From Labilibaculum sp. K2S (GTDB taxonomy: Bacteria > Bacteroidota > Bacteroidia > Bacteroidales > Marinifilaceae), in the NCBI RefSeq assembly GCF_030372765.1, contig NZ_JAUCMW010000004.1, forward strand, positions 186,001-250,000: 64,000 nucleotides of DNA. Direction: 5' to 3'. The notes below the pieces were generated by a model that saw nothing but the letters and a program-made list of their open reading frames with translations, was not told the origin of the DNA and did not search any database. How positions within the stretch are numbered: position 1 is the stretch's first letter; every line of letters begins with the position of its first letter. Made by a program: the position numbers and the translations under genes. Positions 32,742-41,383 of the stretch are shown one piece after another.

Positions 32742-33428
32742 TTATTTAGCAACTGCTTTCTCGTACTCTTTCTTATACAATTTAACTTGATTGGTCAATT
32801 TTTCAATTTCAGCTTCATTCTCATCTTTAACCTTTCTTAACCAGCTCAACTTTCCATCTTTCTCAACAATTTCGGCCTTTAGGTTTTCCATTTCCTTATC
32901 CTTTATTACAATCAAATCACTGTTCTTTTGTAATTCATTTGCAACCTTTTTCTTTTCCCAATCAGCATCTATTCTAGCTGTCTTCAAATCTTGATTCAAC
33001 TTACTCGATTCTAATTTCAGCTCATTAATCTGCTTTAATAAACCAGAGATTTTCAAATTATTTTCTTCATTTAAATTCAAAGCTGAATTATACTTATCCA
33101 ATGTTTCCATCAACTTAACTTTAAGTTCAGTGGTATCCGAAGCAAGCCCCATTAATTCGGTACTCAAATCATCAATTTCTGTATTTTTCATAGCATTACT
33201 CTCCGACATGCTATTCTTCATCTCGTTGTACTCAGCCAATGTTTGATCTAGTTTGGAGTTTAATTCAGTAATACACTTGCCTTTTTTTGAATTTTCATTA
33301 TCAAGAGCTACAACTTTGGCATCGCTTCGTCGTTTTGCATATTCTAATTCTTCATATTTTTTCTTGGAGACAACACAAGACAGAAGAAAAAATGGAAGCA
33401 TCGACAGGATAAGAAATTGTTTTTTCAT
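32742..33428 (-). CDS. Coiled-coil lipoprotein
   Basis: A 228-residue protein with a lipoprotein signal (MKKQFLILSMLPFFLLSC, lipobox LLSC, Cys-18). The rest is almost one continuous coiled coil, with heptads and many Glu/Lys/Leu/Asn. The N-terminus VVSKKKYEELEYAKRRSD is like that of OmpA-type lipoproteins of the phylum, but the C-terminal peptidoglycan-binding OmpA domain is absent. It probably lies in the periplasm, anchored to a membrane, as a spacer or scaffold. It is first of a likely operon with the methyltransferase. Confidence 0.75.
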   Translation of the reverse strand: MKKQFLILSMLPFFLLSCVVSKKKYEELEYAKRRSDAKVVALDNENSKKGKCITELNSKLDQTLAEYNEMKNSMSESNAMKNTEIDDLSTELMGLASDTTELKVKLMETLDKYNSALNLNEENNLKISGLLKQINELKLESSKLNQDLKTARIDADWEKKKVANELQKNSDLIVIKDKEMENLKAEIVEKDGKLSWLRKVKDENEAEIEKLTNQVKLYKKEYEKAVAK

Positions 33429-33744
33429 AGGATCACTATTTGTTAAAAGATTTATTATACCGAAACCAAATTGGCGAGGTCTAATATTAGCATAAATGTA
33501 AACGAAGATATTTCTAATTCGACAAAAAATAAACTCATATGATAAAAATTAACATTTTTTATCATGAAAACCAGCTCTTTTTCTTTCCTAAATCTATCAT
33601 AAACATATCTTTGTAGTAATTATTAATTCTTATTAGAATAATAAGTGGAAATATTATCACTAATTTCTTTTTGTGGCAAGAGAATTGATAGCTTACTTAT
33701 GACTTAATTTTTTTTATCTAAAAATCAGCAAACACATTTTACTT
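33429..33744. other. Intergenic region between divergent lipoprotein and carboxypeptidase-domain genes
   Basis: TATCTTTG on the plus strand at 33606-33613 fits a -7 box but would leave a leader of about 125 nt for the gene at 33745. No clear TTG lies at -33. I see nothing else. Confidence 0.4.
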
Positions 33745-34968
33745 ATGCGAAAATACATTATACTTCTCCTTGTTCTCATTACCTGGTCTTTTTCCACAAA
33801 AGCACAGAAAGACGACAATGAAGAAAAAGCAAAGTTAATCCGAATTGTAGGCAAGCTTACAAATGACAGAAATAATGAACCAATTCCTTTTGCTAACATT
33901 GGAGTTCTTGGATCATATATTGGTGCAGCATCCAACATGGATGGTGTTTTCGAACTTAAAATACCTGGGGATTTATTTGATAAAACCATACAGGCTTCTG
34001 CGGTTGGTTATTCCACATTCTCAAATAGTGTAAAGAATTGCATACAAGAAGACACATTGCTTATAAAATTAACACCTAAAAATTACAGCATTGCTGAAGT
34101 TGAGGTAACTGCCCAATCATTAGTTCTGAAAAAGAGAATTAAAACAGCAATTGAAAGAATTCCTAAAAATTACCTGCAAACACCTTTCAATTATGATGTT
34201 TATTATCGCTCCGAAAAATTCGAAAACGGCCAGCTAAATCGTCTTCGTGAAGCTGCAATTCGTATTTACGACGACAAAGGATATAAGCGTGCAGATACCT
34301 ATCAGGTATTTAAAGAACGTGGTTATAAGTTTTTGCAGGTGCGAAAGAATTTTGAGACTTCATCGCTTGCCGACGGGTCGACCTATTTAGACGAATTATT
34401 GGAAATGGACATTGTGCGTGGTCGCGGAAATATTCTAAACAACAATCATTTAGACTTTTATGATTTAAACCTGGAACAAATTACAGAGTACGAAAATGAC
34501 TCAATCTGGGTGATCGCTTACAAAAGTAAAAGACCAATGTTAAGCAATACAGGCGATTACTATGCCAAAGAATATTCGGGTAAAATTTACATCAAAATAA
34601 AAGACTTTGCAGTGATTAAAAATGAAACTCATGTTGTTGCCAGTAATTACTCGTCACAGGGAAGAAGTTTTTACGTTAACGAAGAACGGCAAAAGTGGAA
34701 GCCATTAAAAATAGAATACGATTTTAGTGTTACCTACAAGCAACATTCAGGGAAATATTACTTAAGCTATGTGAACTACAAGCGTCATCACGAAGTAGAA
34801 GATAAAAAAACGAAAAAAATCACTTCAACGGATATCAACACCGAAATGCTGATAACCCAAATTAATACCGATAAGCCTGAAGTAATAGAGAAACGAGCCT
34901 ATTATGAGAATATGCCTTACGATAAGAACTTCTGGGAAAGTTATAATATTATTTTTGATGGGAAATGA
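33745..34968 (+). CDS. Carboxypeptidase-regulatory-like domain protein
   Basis: A 407-residue secreted or outer membrane-associated protein. Signal peptide MRKYIILLLVLITWSFSTKA, then at about residues 32-115 a CarboxypepD_reg-like beta-sandwich: IVGKLTNDRNNEPIPFANIG, SNMDGVFELKIP, IQASAVGYSTFSNSV, DTLLIKLTPKNYSIAEVEVTA. This is the module found before TonB-dependent receptor plugs in the phylum. The remainder, about 290 residues, has no plug or barrel (there is no receptor of usual length) and consists of a beta-rich domain of unknown function. It stands alone with a terminator. Confidence 0.8.
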   Translation: MRKYIILLLVLITWSFSTKAQKDDNEEKAKLIRIVGKLTNDRNNEPIPFANIGVLGSYIGAASNMDGVFELKIPGDLFDKTIQASAVGYSTFSNSVKNCIQEDTLLIKLTPKNYSIAEVEVTAQSLVLKKRIKTAIERIPKNYLQTPFNYDVYYRSEKFENGQLNRLREAAIRIYDDKGYKRADTYQVFKERGYKFLQVRKNFETSSLADGSTYLDELLEMDIVRGRGNILNNNHLDFYDLNLEQITEYENDSIWVIAYKSKRPMLSNTGDYYAKEYSGKIYIKIKDFAVIKNETHVVASNYSSQGRSFYVNEERQKWKPLKIEYDFSVTYKQHSGKYYLSYVNYKRHHEVEDKKTKKITSTDINTEMLITQINTDKPEVIEKRAYYENMPYDKNFWESYNIIFDGK

Positions 34969-34996
34969 AAAAGAGGCTTAGGCCTCTTTCTTTTTA
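34969..34996 (+). terminator. Terminator after the carboxypeptidase-domain gene
   Basis: AAAGAGGC and GCCTCTTT pair around TTAG, starting at the stop codon, then TCTTTTTA. Confidence 0.8.
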
Positions 34997-35291
34997 TATA
35001 TTCGAATTATCGCAAAAATCACTTGATCCAAATAATTGCCGTTCTTGTAAACGGCATTCTTTAAAACAGCTTACAACACAGCCAACCACTTCTTTGTTCT
35101 CCTCAATTGCCCTAAAATATCCTTTAGCAACATAATCAACAATGGGCATCCTTAAGAGTATATGGGTATGGAAAGCTGTTCTTAAAAAAACGGGGTACAT
35201 CCAAATTATTTGCACATTTCACAAGATCCTCTTCATCTCCAAATTTCCATTTCCTTAGTAAGATGGATCTTTTATCAATTTCTATTGTCAT
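34994..35291 (-). pseudogene. Decayed GNAT acetyltransferase gene
   Basis: From Met at 35291 the frame reads MTIEIDKRSILLRKWKFGDE and then NSFPYPYTLKDAHC before a stop. These are the opening motifs of RimJ/RimL-type acetyltransferases (LRKWK-x-x-D-x-x-DLVKCANN, SFPYPYTLKDA). In the next frame, YVAKGYFRAIEENKEVVGCV continues with the FAIE-x-x-x-x-x-VG strand of the same fold. The two pieces are thus one gene broken by a frameshift near 35140, with some residues between them lost, and the C-terminal acetyl-CoA-binding part is gone. It is not functional as an enzyme. Confidence 0.7.
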
Positions 35292-35367
35292 GGTAAACCT
35301 CCATTTCGGATATCTACTTACAAGTTCGTTAAAAAATATTTGCTGACAATCAAATATGAACAAAAAA

Positions 35368-35395
35368 AAACTGCCCATAAATAGGCAGTTTCTTA
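35368..35395 (-). terminator. Terminator of the DUF5606 gene
   Basis: On the minus strand AAACTGCC and GGGCAGTT pair around a short AT-rich loop, followed by eight T. Confidence 0.8.
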
Positions 35396-35411
35396 AATGA
35401 TATAGAAGTTT

Positions 35412-35825
35412 TTACTCTTCTTCTTTAATTTCTTCTACTGTTTCTTCAAGATTCAACAAATTATTTTCCTGTAGAATATTGTACCACTGAAAAACTTTTT
35501 TCATGTCAGAAACATATACACGATCTTCATCGTAATTCGGCAACACCTCAGTCATGTAAGCTTTTAATTCATTTCCTGAAGCTTTGTGACTTATAGCCTG
35601 TCCACCATTTTCCTTCTCCTTAATACTTTTAAAAACAACAGCTAACTGAACATCTCCTTCATCTGTAAAAATAGCAATATCTTCTAAAGCACTAATTTTA
35701 GAAGACGCATAAGCTGCCATACGCTTTTTATCAATCAAAGACTCTACAATTAGAGCATTCTTTGAGTTAGATACCATTTTAAAAAGACCTGAATGTCCTG
35801 CTATGGCCAATATTCCTTTCAACAT
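35412..35825 (-). CDS. DUF5606 family protein
   Basis: A 137-residue protein typical of the phylum: MLKGILAIAGHSGLFKMVSN, IVESLIDKKRMAAYASSKIS and IFTDEGDVQLAVVFKSIKEKE are the family pattern, with an acidic C-terminal tail (NLEETVEEIKEEE). Its molecular role is unknown. A TAAATTTG -7 box lies on the minus strand at 35858-35851. It has its own terminator. Confidence 0.85.
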   Translation of the reverse strand: MLKGILAIAGHSGLFKMVSNSKNALIVESLIDKKRMAAYASSKISALEDIAIFTDEGDVQLAVVFKSIKEKENGGQAISHKASGNELKAYMTEVLPNYDEDRVYVSDMKKVFQWYNILQENNLLNLEETVEEIKEEE

Positions 35826-35917
35826 ATTTTCGTTTTTATATTTGGAAGCACAAATTTATAATTCAATTGTAGTAAAAAAAATAATTTTGCAAATAAATAT
35901 CTTAGAATTAATCCAGA

Positions 35918-36637
35918 TTACGCAAAGCCTCTTTCTTTTTTAATTTTTTCAAAGGCTTCACTCAACTTTTGGAACTTCTCCTTTGCTGCCTCCTGCACAT
36001 CCTCACCCAAATAGCTCACTTTATCAGGATGGTATTTAGCTGCCATTTTCCGATAAGCCTTTTTAACCTCAGCATCAGAAGCATCCCGGGTTAAATCGAG
36101 TATCTTATAACTTGATTCAGTAGATTGAATAAACATAGACTTAATCGAGTTGTAATCACCCGACTGAATCCCTAAATAGTAAGATACTTTATCAATAATA
36201 TTCAATTCCGATTCAGAAACAATTCCATCAGCCTGAGCAATTCCGAATAGGAAATGCATTAGCTGTAATCTGGAGGAATAATCAAGATTGTATTGAATTT
36301 GCTGACAAACCTCCTCAACCGGTATGCTTTGTTTTAGAATATCACGAAGTACAGTAATTGCTTCACTAGCTCTGCCAACACCAAAACTTTTTACTAAATA
36401 TCCTTTTACAAAATCTAATTCTACTTTTAATACTTTTCCATCTGCCTTCATTACAGCAGCAACCAAAACAAGTAAGCTCATCACAAAATCACCTTGTCTT
36501 GTAGCTCCTCTTACGTGACCTTTCTCAATTTCAACTGTATCAATTGCCGATCCCAACATAAATCCCAATACTCCGCCAATCGGTCCTAAAAAGGCCCAAC
36601 CTAATCCCCCAGCTATCCATCTTCCGTATTTTCCCAT
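35918..36637 (-). CDS. DnaJ-domain protein with TerB-like N-terminal part (DjlA-like)
   Basis: From Met at 36637 (MGKYGRWIAGGLGWAFLG) the product is 239 residues. A glycine-rich hydrophobic stretch at the start may insert in the membrane. A TerB-like helical domain follows (FVMSLLVLVAAVMKADGKVLK and IAQADGIVSESELNIIDKV, both with the acidic DG motifs). The C-terminal J domain is YKILDLTRDASDAEVKKAYR with HPD in AAKYHPDKVS. It should stimulate DnaK at the membrane, like DjlA. The upstream extension of four codons (MCQK) cannot be excluded as the start. Confidence 0.85.
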   Translation of the reverse strand: MGKYGRWIAGGLGWAFLGPIGGVLGFMLGSAIDTVEIEKGHVRGATRQGDFVMSLLVLVAAVMKADGKVLKVELDFVKGYLVKSFGVGRASEAITVLRDILKQSIPVEEVCQQIQYNLDYSSRLQLMHFLFGIAQADGIVSESELNIIDKVSYYLGIQSGDYNSIKSMFIQSTESSYKILDLTRDASDAEVKKAYRKMAAKYHPDKVSYLGEDVQEAAKEKFQKLSEAFEKIKKERGFA

Positions 36638-36762
36638 TTTTTGGCACAAAATTATTTTACAATCCTAATTTTCTTAAAACAAAGAAAACAAAAGATCACT
36701 TAATTAGAAATCGCACTTCTAAAAAAGAGATTCTCTTAACAAAGTTTAACAAAAATTCAAAT

Positions 36763-37356
36763 TCACTTCTCAACGAAAGACCTTATTTGCTTGTCTATCC
36801 GTTCAATCTGAGGAAGAATTAACTCTGTATTGTTATAAATTACAAAATCAGCTTTTTCAATTCTTACCGATTCAGAAAGTTGACTTTTCATTCTCTCCAT
36901 AATCAACTCCCTGCTCATTGAATCCCGTTCAATAACTCTTTGAATCCTGATCTCTTCTTCTGCTGTAACTGTAATTATCTTATCGAAATTCTTGTATAAA
37001 CCACTTTCAAAAATAATAGCTGATTCTTGTATTACATAGGGCGTTTGAGAATGTTGTTCACACCATCCTATAAAATCTTTTCTAACGGCAGGATGAACAA
37101 TCGAATTAATATCTTTTAATGCTTCAGAATCATTAAATACAATTTCAGCAAGTAATTTTCGGTTTAAATTAAAATTGACATCATAAATTTGATCCCCAAA
37201 ACGAGAAATTAATAAGCTTCGAAGTTCCACATTTGAAATCATTAATCTTTTCGCCTCAAAATCAGCAACATAAACAGGTATTTCCATCATCTCAAATGCC
37301 TTTCCGACAATTGATTTTCCAGATCCGATCCCTCCCGTTAAGCCAATCTTCAACAT
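36763..37356 (-). CDS. coaE: Dephospho-CoA kinase
   Basis: A 197-residue P-loop kinase that catalyses the last step of coenzyme A synthesis. GGIGSGKS is at residues 8-15; PVYVADFEAKRL holds the conserved Asp; IVHPAVRKDFIGW and VIQESAIIFESGLYKNFDKI are family motifs, as is RVIERDSMSRE. Length is normal. It is downstream of ybbR in the cluster that begins with nusB, an arrangement common in the phylum. Confidence 0.93.
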   Translation of the reverse strand: MLKIGLTGGIGSGKSIVGKAFEMMEIPVYVADFEAKRLMISNVELRSLLISRFGDQIYDVNFNLNRKLLAEIVFNDSEALKDINSIVHPAVRKDFIGWCEQHSQTPYVIQESAIIFESGLYKNFDKIITVTAEEEIRIQRVIERDSMSRELIMERMKSQLSESVRIEKADFVIYNNTELILPQIERIDKQIRSFVEK

Positions 37357-37401
37357 TACAGAAACGTTTATATAATTTTTTTTTATAAAAAGAAAACTGT
37401 T

Positions 37402-38412
37402 TTATTGGAATGATTTCCTCTCTTTCAGATAAGTAACTTCCTGAGGATAAAAACGAACATTAGTTACAAAACCTGGACTGCGCAACAACTGTATCTTTAA
37501 CTTATTACTGCCCTCATCTGAAGTATGATTGTAATCTACTCTCACATCAAACAAATCAACCGAAACCTTATCATGTTTTTTAAATCCCACAAAATAAGAT
37601 ACTTTAACATCTCCGGGAAACAACCGAAGCAATAGAGAATCCGGAAGATTACTCACTTTGATTGGAACAGTAATTTTTTCTTCAGTAAACTGTTCGACAG
37701 GAACCGTTATTTCAATTTTCCTTTGATCAAACTCAAGACCTTCAATCTGTTTTAAACTTACACTCTTTTTAACCGTTTTATTCAAATTAGTTAAAATGAG
37801 TTCCTCCGTCTCCACAAAATCAATACTATCCAAAATTGAACTGGGTCCTTTCACAACCACACTGTCAAATTCCAAAGAAATTGCTTCATCCAACATGAAT
37901 TGCTGCTCAAAGCTACTCGACACATTACTCTTGACTGGAACCTTCTTTTCTACGATTGGAGAAAACTCAAAGCGTATTGTATCCGGTGAAATACTAACTA
38001 ATTTAATACTTGAGGACAAATCTCTTTCGAATCGGCTCACAATTTGAGCCGTAGCCAGAAAATAGGTTTGAAGAGTTCTATTTTCCATACGATTATTAGT
38101 ATAAAACCCAACATCGAAAGGATTAGAAAGGAAGGCCGTACTTAGTTTATAACGCAATAAATTAAAACCATTTGCATCAACTTTTAAGGCCAATTTTTCC
38201 GGTAGTTTATTGGTAAGAACTTTGTTCTTCGGTAAATTAATATACTGAACAGGATAGTTTACTGTGGCTGTATATTCTTTATCTAAAGCGTTTAAGAACC
38301 AAAATATTGTAGCAATCCCAACAAAAAAAACATACACAAGCAGTTTTTTATTCGAAGCAATTTTTTCCGTATTAAAAAGCTCCTTTATCTTTTGAAGATC
38401 TGGAATACCCAA
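37402..38412 (-). CDS. YbbR-like domain protein
   Basis: A 336-residue protein with a single N-terminal membrane helix (LLVYVFFVGIATIFWFLNAL, about residues 24-43) and an extracytoplasmic part made of YbbR-type beta repeats (for example EYTATVNYPVQYINLPKNKV and TVPVEQFTEEKITVPIKVSN). In Firmicutes the homologue CdaR controls a cyclic-di-AMP cyclase; no cyclase gene is here, so the partner is unknown. Part of the nusB-DUF1573-yajC-ybbR-coaE run. Confidence 0.85.
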   Translation of the reverse strand: MGIPDLQKIKELFNTEKIASNKKLLVYVFFVGIATIFWFLNALDKEYTATVNYPVQYINLPKNKVLTNKLPEKLALKVDANGFNLLRYKLSTAFLSNPFDVGFYTNNRMENRTLQTYFLATAQIVSRFERDLSSSIKLVSISPDTIRFEFSPIVEKKVPVKSNVSSSFEQQFMLDEAISLEFDSVVVKGPSSILDSIDFVETEELILTNLNKTVKKSVSLKQIEGLEFDQRKIEITVPVEQFTEEKITVPIKVSNLPDSLLLRLFPGDVKVSYFVGFKKHDKVSVDLFDVRVDYNHTSDEGSNKLKIQLLRSPGFVTNVRFYPQEVTYLKERKSFQ

Positions 38413-38463
38413 TGTTAGAAAAATTTAGAAGAAGACTGTGCTCATTGAGCACAGTCTAAACTA

Positions 38464-38784
38464 TTATTTTTGAGCAACGTCGCTCATATCTTTAACTACT
38501 GCTGCTTTATCAATTTTCAATCGGTTTTGTCCTTCAACTTCCATGATGATCACAGTCTCCTGAATTTCAAGAACTTTACCATAAATACCACCTGTAGTTA
38601 CAACCTTATCTCCTTTTTTCAAATCTTCGCGAAATTTTTTCAGTTCCTTCTGCTTTTTCATTTGCGGACGAATCATGAAAAAATAGAATACCACTACAAT
38701 TAGAACTAGAGGTACAAATTGCATGATAGGGTTCTGCCCCTCTTGAGGTTGTGTCATCAATAAGATGTTCAATAAATTATCCAT
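38464..38784 (-). CDS. yajC: Preprotein translocase subunit YajC
   Basis: From Met at 38784 ([10 protein letters not shown]) the product is 106 residues, normal for YajC. One membrane helix ([22 protein letters not shown]) ends in the family signature FFMIRPQ-x-K, followed by [20 protein letters not shown]. It accompanies SecDF in the inner membrane. The upstream in-frame ATG at 38808 would add 8 residues unlike the family, so I take the later one. Confidence 0.93.
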   Translation of the reverse strand: MDNLLNILLMTQPQEGQNPIMQFVPLVLIVVVFYFFMIRPQMKKQKELKKFREDLKKGDKVVTTGGIYGKVLEIQETVIIMEVEGQNRLKIDKAAVVKDMSDVAQK

Positions 38785-38838
38785 TTCAATCCTAATTTTT
38801 AGGCTCAAAGCCTGATTATTATATAAATACTAATTCTT

Positions 38839-39312
38839 CTATTTCACTTGTGCTGTGATTATCAATTCTTTTGTTCCAGATAAAGTATTACAAAAAACAG
38901 TAATCACCTTGTATTGTTTTCCGTATCTTCCTTCTGAGTTAAACTCCACTGTTATATGTGATTCTTCACCAACTTTCACTGGCTTCTTCTCCCACTTTAC
39001 AACAGTGCAGCCACAACTTGTTTCAACATTCTTAATTACTAAATCTTTCGATCCAATATTCTTAAAAAAGAAATCACAAACAACAATTTCCCCTTCTGAA
39101 ATATCCCCAAATTTATGTATTTCTTTAGTAAACTCAAACTTCGGAAAACCATTCGACGGAATAATTTTCTCAGAAGCTTTTCCTTCAATCAGTTTGCCAT
39201 CAAGTTTACCTGCTTTATTTGAAGTGCATTGTATTGAAAATGAAAACAACATCACCACAAACAGTATACTACAAAGATATTTGATGGTTTGAGAATGAGT
39301 TTTTTTATTCAT
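38839..39312 (-). CDS. DUF1573 lipoprotein
   Basis: From Met at 39312 the product is 157 residues. Signal peptide with lipobox FSIQC (Cys near residue 29), then a DUF1573 immunoglobulin-like domain: FEFTKEIHKFGDISEGEIVV, CDFFFKNIGSKDLVIKNVET, and SCGCTVVKWEKKPV with the conserved SCGCT. It probably sits on the periplasmic side. Function unknown. It lies between nusB and yajC in a conserved cluster. Confidence 0.88.
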   Translation of the reverse strand: MNKKTHSQTIKYLCSILFVVMLFSFSIQCTSNKAGKLDGKLIEGKASEKIIPSNGFPKFEFTKEIHKFGDISEGEIVVCDFFFKNIGSKDLVIKNVETSCGCTVVKWEKKPVKVGEESHITVEFNSEGRYGKQYKVITVFCNTLSGTKELIITAQVK

Positions 39313-39386
39313 TAATTGTTCAAACATTTTGGTTCCCGAATGTAGTGAATTTTAATGGAAGTATATTTGCTTCTCTTAAGAAAATA

Positions 39387-39422
39387 AAAAATGCGCATTA
39401 CCGAAAGGCGAGCGCATTTTAA
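39387..39422 (-). terminator. Terminator-like hairpin after nusB
   Basis: AAAATGCGC and GCGCATTTT form a 9-bp stem around about 13 nt, with a T-run on the minus strand. It would end nusB transcripts before the DUF1573 gene, so the downstream cluster may have its own promoter or depend on read-through. Confidence 0.75.
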
Positions 39423-39441
39423 ATTATATATCTTGGGATTA

Positions 39442-40389
39442 TTACCCCTCTATTAAACCTCTTCCCGCTTTTTTAACAGTACCATTTGATTTCAATTCCT
39501 GAACCATTTTATCTAGAATTCCATTAATGAAATTACTACTATTCGCGGTACTGTAATATTTGGCAATTTCAAGATATTCGTTAAAACTCACTTTAACCGG
39601 AACACTTGAAAACTCCTTTATTTCTGTAAGAGCCAGCTCCATGATCAAAATATCCATATATGCTATACGCTCCAAATCCCAATTTTTGGTATTCGCCTTA
39701 ATCAATTCAAGATGCTCAGTATGATTAATAATAGCCTTACGGAATAATGTTTTCATAAAATCCTCATCATCACGATCCTTATACAAAGACATTAAAGAAG
39801 TGTAAGTATCATCAGTTTGAGAAAATCCTTTTATTGTTCTCACAACCATGCTGATAATAAACTCTATTTCATCATTCCAATAGATGCTTTTCTCTTCCAT
39901 TACGCTGTAAAAATCCTCATCTGCAGCAATAATATGAGTAAAAAACTTCTCTACAAATTTCTTATCAGAAGCATAAGTACTCTCTGGCAAAGCCATATAC
40001 TCATGATACAAATCTGAATTAATCAATTTGTCATGTAAAATTCGAACGTAATCTTCTTGATCGCTCCAATTTACAGTGTGCGAATTGGAATAACTATTCA
40101 ACTGAATGTTATCAGACAACTGCCTGATAACAGCATTATTAATAAATCTTGTGTTTGGATTTAAATCCTCATGAGAAGGAATAATTTTGCCTCTTGAATT
40201 TTCAATTTTCTTTTCAGAAACAAAAGCAACATCCACAATAAGTAGAAGTAAATAATGATACAAATCGTAAGCTTTTCCGACGCTAAAAAATAATTCTTTT
40301 TCAGCCTTAGCTATTGTGCGATCTTGGTTTTTATAATAGGCATACAAAATTTGTAATACCTTAACACGAAGCAATCTTCTACTAATCAT
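39442..40389 (-). CDS. nusB: Transcription antitermination factor NusB (long Bacteroidota form)
   Basis: A 315-residue NusB. It opens MISRRLLRVKVLQILYAYYK, as in the long NusB of this phylum, which has an N-terminal extension before the canonical domain. The core is at the C-terminus: TKNWDLERIAYMDILIMELA, SVPVKVSFNEYLEIAKYYS and SSNFINGILDKMVQEL. NusB with S10 (NusE) supports rRNA antitermination and rRNA maturation. A well-formed promoter precedes it. Confidence 0.92.
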   Translation of the reverse strand: MISRRLLRVKVLQILYAYYKNQDRTIAKAEKELFFSVGKAYDLYHYLLLLIVDVAFVSEKKIENSRGKIIPSHEDLNPNTRFINNAVIRQLSDNIQLNSYSNSHTVNWSDQEDYVRILHDKLINSDLYHEYMALPESTYASDKKFVEKFFTHIIAADEDFYSVMEEKSIYWNDEIEFIISMVVRTIKGFSQTDDTYTSLMSLYKDRDDEDFMKTLFRKAIINHTEHLELIKANTKNWDLERIAYMDILIMELALTEIKEFSSVPVKVSFNEYLEIAKYYSTANSSNFINGILDKMVQELKSNGTVKKAGRGLIEG

Positions 40390-40426
40390 ACGTTTAAAGA
40401 ACTTGTCAATTACATTAATTCGGTTG

Positions 40427-40456
40427 CAAAAATAGGTTTTTTTTACTTGCTAACAA
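40427..40456 (-). promoter_or_regulatory. Promoter of nusB
   Basis: Minus strand: TTG (40456-40454), 19-nt spacer, TATTTTTG (40434-40427), about 38 nt before the ATG. Confidence 0.6.
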
Positions 40457-40675
40457 GGAAAAACCAACAAATAAGATAAAATAATTAAGCCTTCCAACAA
40501 AATAACTTTACATATTAAAACCAAGTAAAAAAGCCACGTATGTCCTGAAAAGGTTTGCATACTCATTTTAAATAACCACATTTTCCTCAATAAAATACAT
40601 ATTCATAATAAATAGTACGTATATTTTTTTATTTTTGAATGTATAAAATCAAAATAAATAACAAATTATTTTCAG

Positions 40676-41071
40676 ATGGAAGGTTACGATAAAAAGGAAG
40701 GGTTTGAAAAACATAATCGAGATGAAATTTACTCAAATGCAGTAAGAGCGGGGAAAAGGACTTATTTTTTTGATGTAAAAGCAACAAAGAAAAACGACTA
40801 TTACTTAACAATCACCGAAAGTAAAAAACGTTATGACAAAGAAGGAAATTTCACCTTCGAGAAGCATAAAATATTTTTATATAAAGAAGATTTCGATAAA
40901 TTTTCAGATGGTCTTTTAGAGGCAATTGATTTTATCAAATCTTCAAATATGGAAAAAGAGTCTGACGAAGAAACTTATGCAGATTCCGAATATCATGAAC
41001 CGGCAACAGTTCTTGAAGGATTTGAATCAGAATCCTTTACAAATATAGAATTTGAAGATTTAACGGAATAA
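40676..41071 (+). CDS. DUF3276 family (PUR-domain-like) nucleic-acid-binding protein
   Basis: A 131-residue protein. YSNAVRAGKRTYFFDVKATK, NDYYLTITESKKRYD and HKIFLYKEDFDKFSDGLLEA are the repeats of the DUF3276/PUR-alpha-like fold, which binds single-stranded DNA or RNA. The C-terminal 40 residues are an acidic tail. A TATTTTTG box at 40630-40637 is the probable -7 element. Very common single gene in the phylum. A strong terminator follows. Confidence 0.9.
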   Translation: MEGYDKKEGFEKHNRDEIYSNAVRAGKRTYFFDVKATKKNDYYLTITESKKRYDKEGNFTFEKHKIFLYKEDFDKFSDGLLEAIDFIKSSNMEKESDEETYADSEYHEPATVLEGFESESFTNIEFEDLTE

Positions 41072-41092
41072 TAATTCCATATATACTTATAA

Positions 41093-41122
41093 GAGCTGTC
41101 CTTTCCGACAGCTTTTTTTTTG
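41093..41122 (+). terminator. Terminator of the DUF3276 gene
   Basis: AGCTGTC and GACAGCT pair around CTTTCC and are followed by nine T. Confidence 0.88.
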
Positions 41123-41291
41123 TTCTTATTCAATTTCACATCAATAAAAAAAAGCAAGTCAAAAAGTCTATGTTTCCTTAAAACATTTACTTTTGCTCAA
41201 ATTTATATTTAATTTTGTCAATCAGATTAATTATTACACATCCCGGATTAATGCAATGAATTGAAATGGTTAAAATACCTACTATTAGGGA

Positions 41292-41322
41292 TTGCAAGTC
41301 ACCTATTTTTCCTATACGTTTG
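41292..41322 (+). promoter_or_regulatory. Promoter of the feo operon
   Basis: TTG at 41292-41294, a 20-nt spacer and TACGTTTG at 41315-41322. The predicted start site falls inside the palindrome at 41326-41341. Confidence 0.65.
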
Positions 41323-41325
41323 ACA

Positions 41326-41341
41326 TGCATTAATTAATGCA
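41326..41341. promoter_or_regulatory. 16-bp perfect palindrome at the feo start site (probable operator)
   Basis: TGCATTAATTAATGCA begins 3 bp after the -7 box. A half-site with the same bases, ATTAATGCA, lies 70 bp upstream at 41248-41256. Position and symmetry fit a repressor site, presumably for an iron-sensing regulator (Fur or DtxR type), but the sequence is not a canonical Fur box that I can vouch for. Confidence 0.6.
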
Positions 41342-41383
41342 CAATAATTAAATTACAATCAAGTTGCAATTATCAGATACCAA

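Noticed and set aside
33745..34968. TonB-dependent receptor
   Set aside because: Only the carboxypeptidase-regulatory module is present; there is no plug domain and the protein is far too short for a 22-strand barrel.
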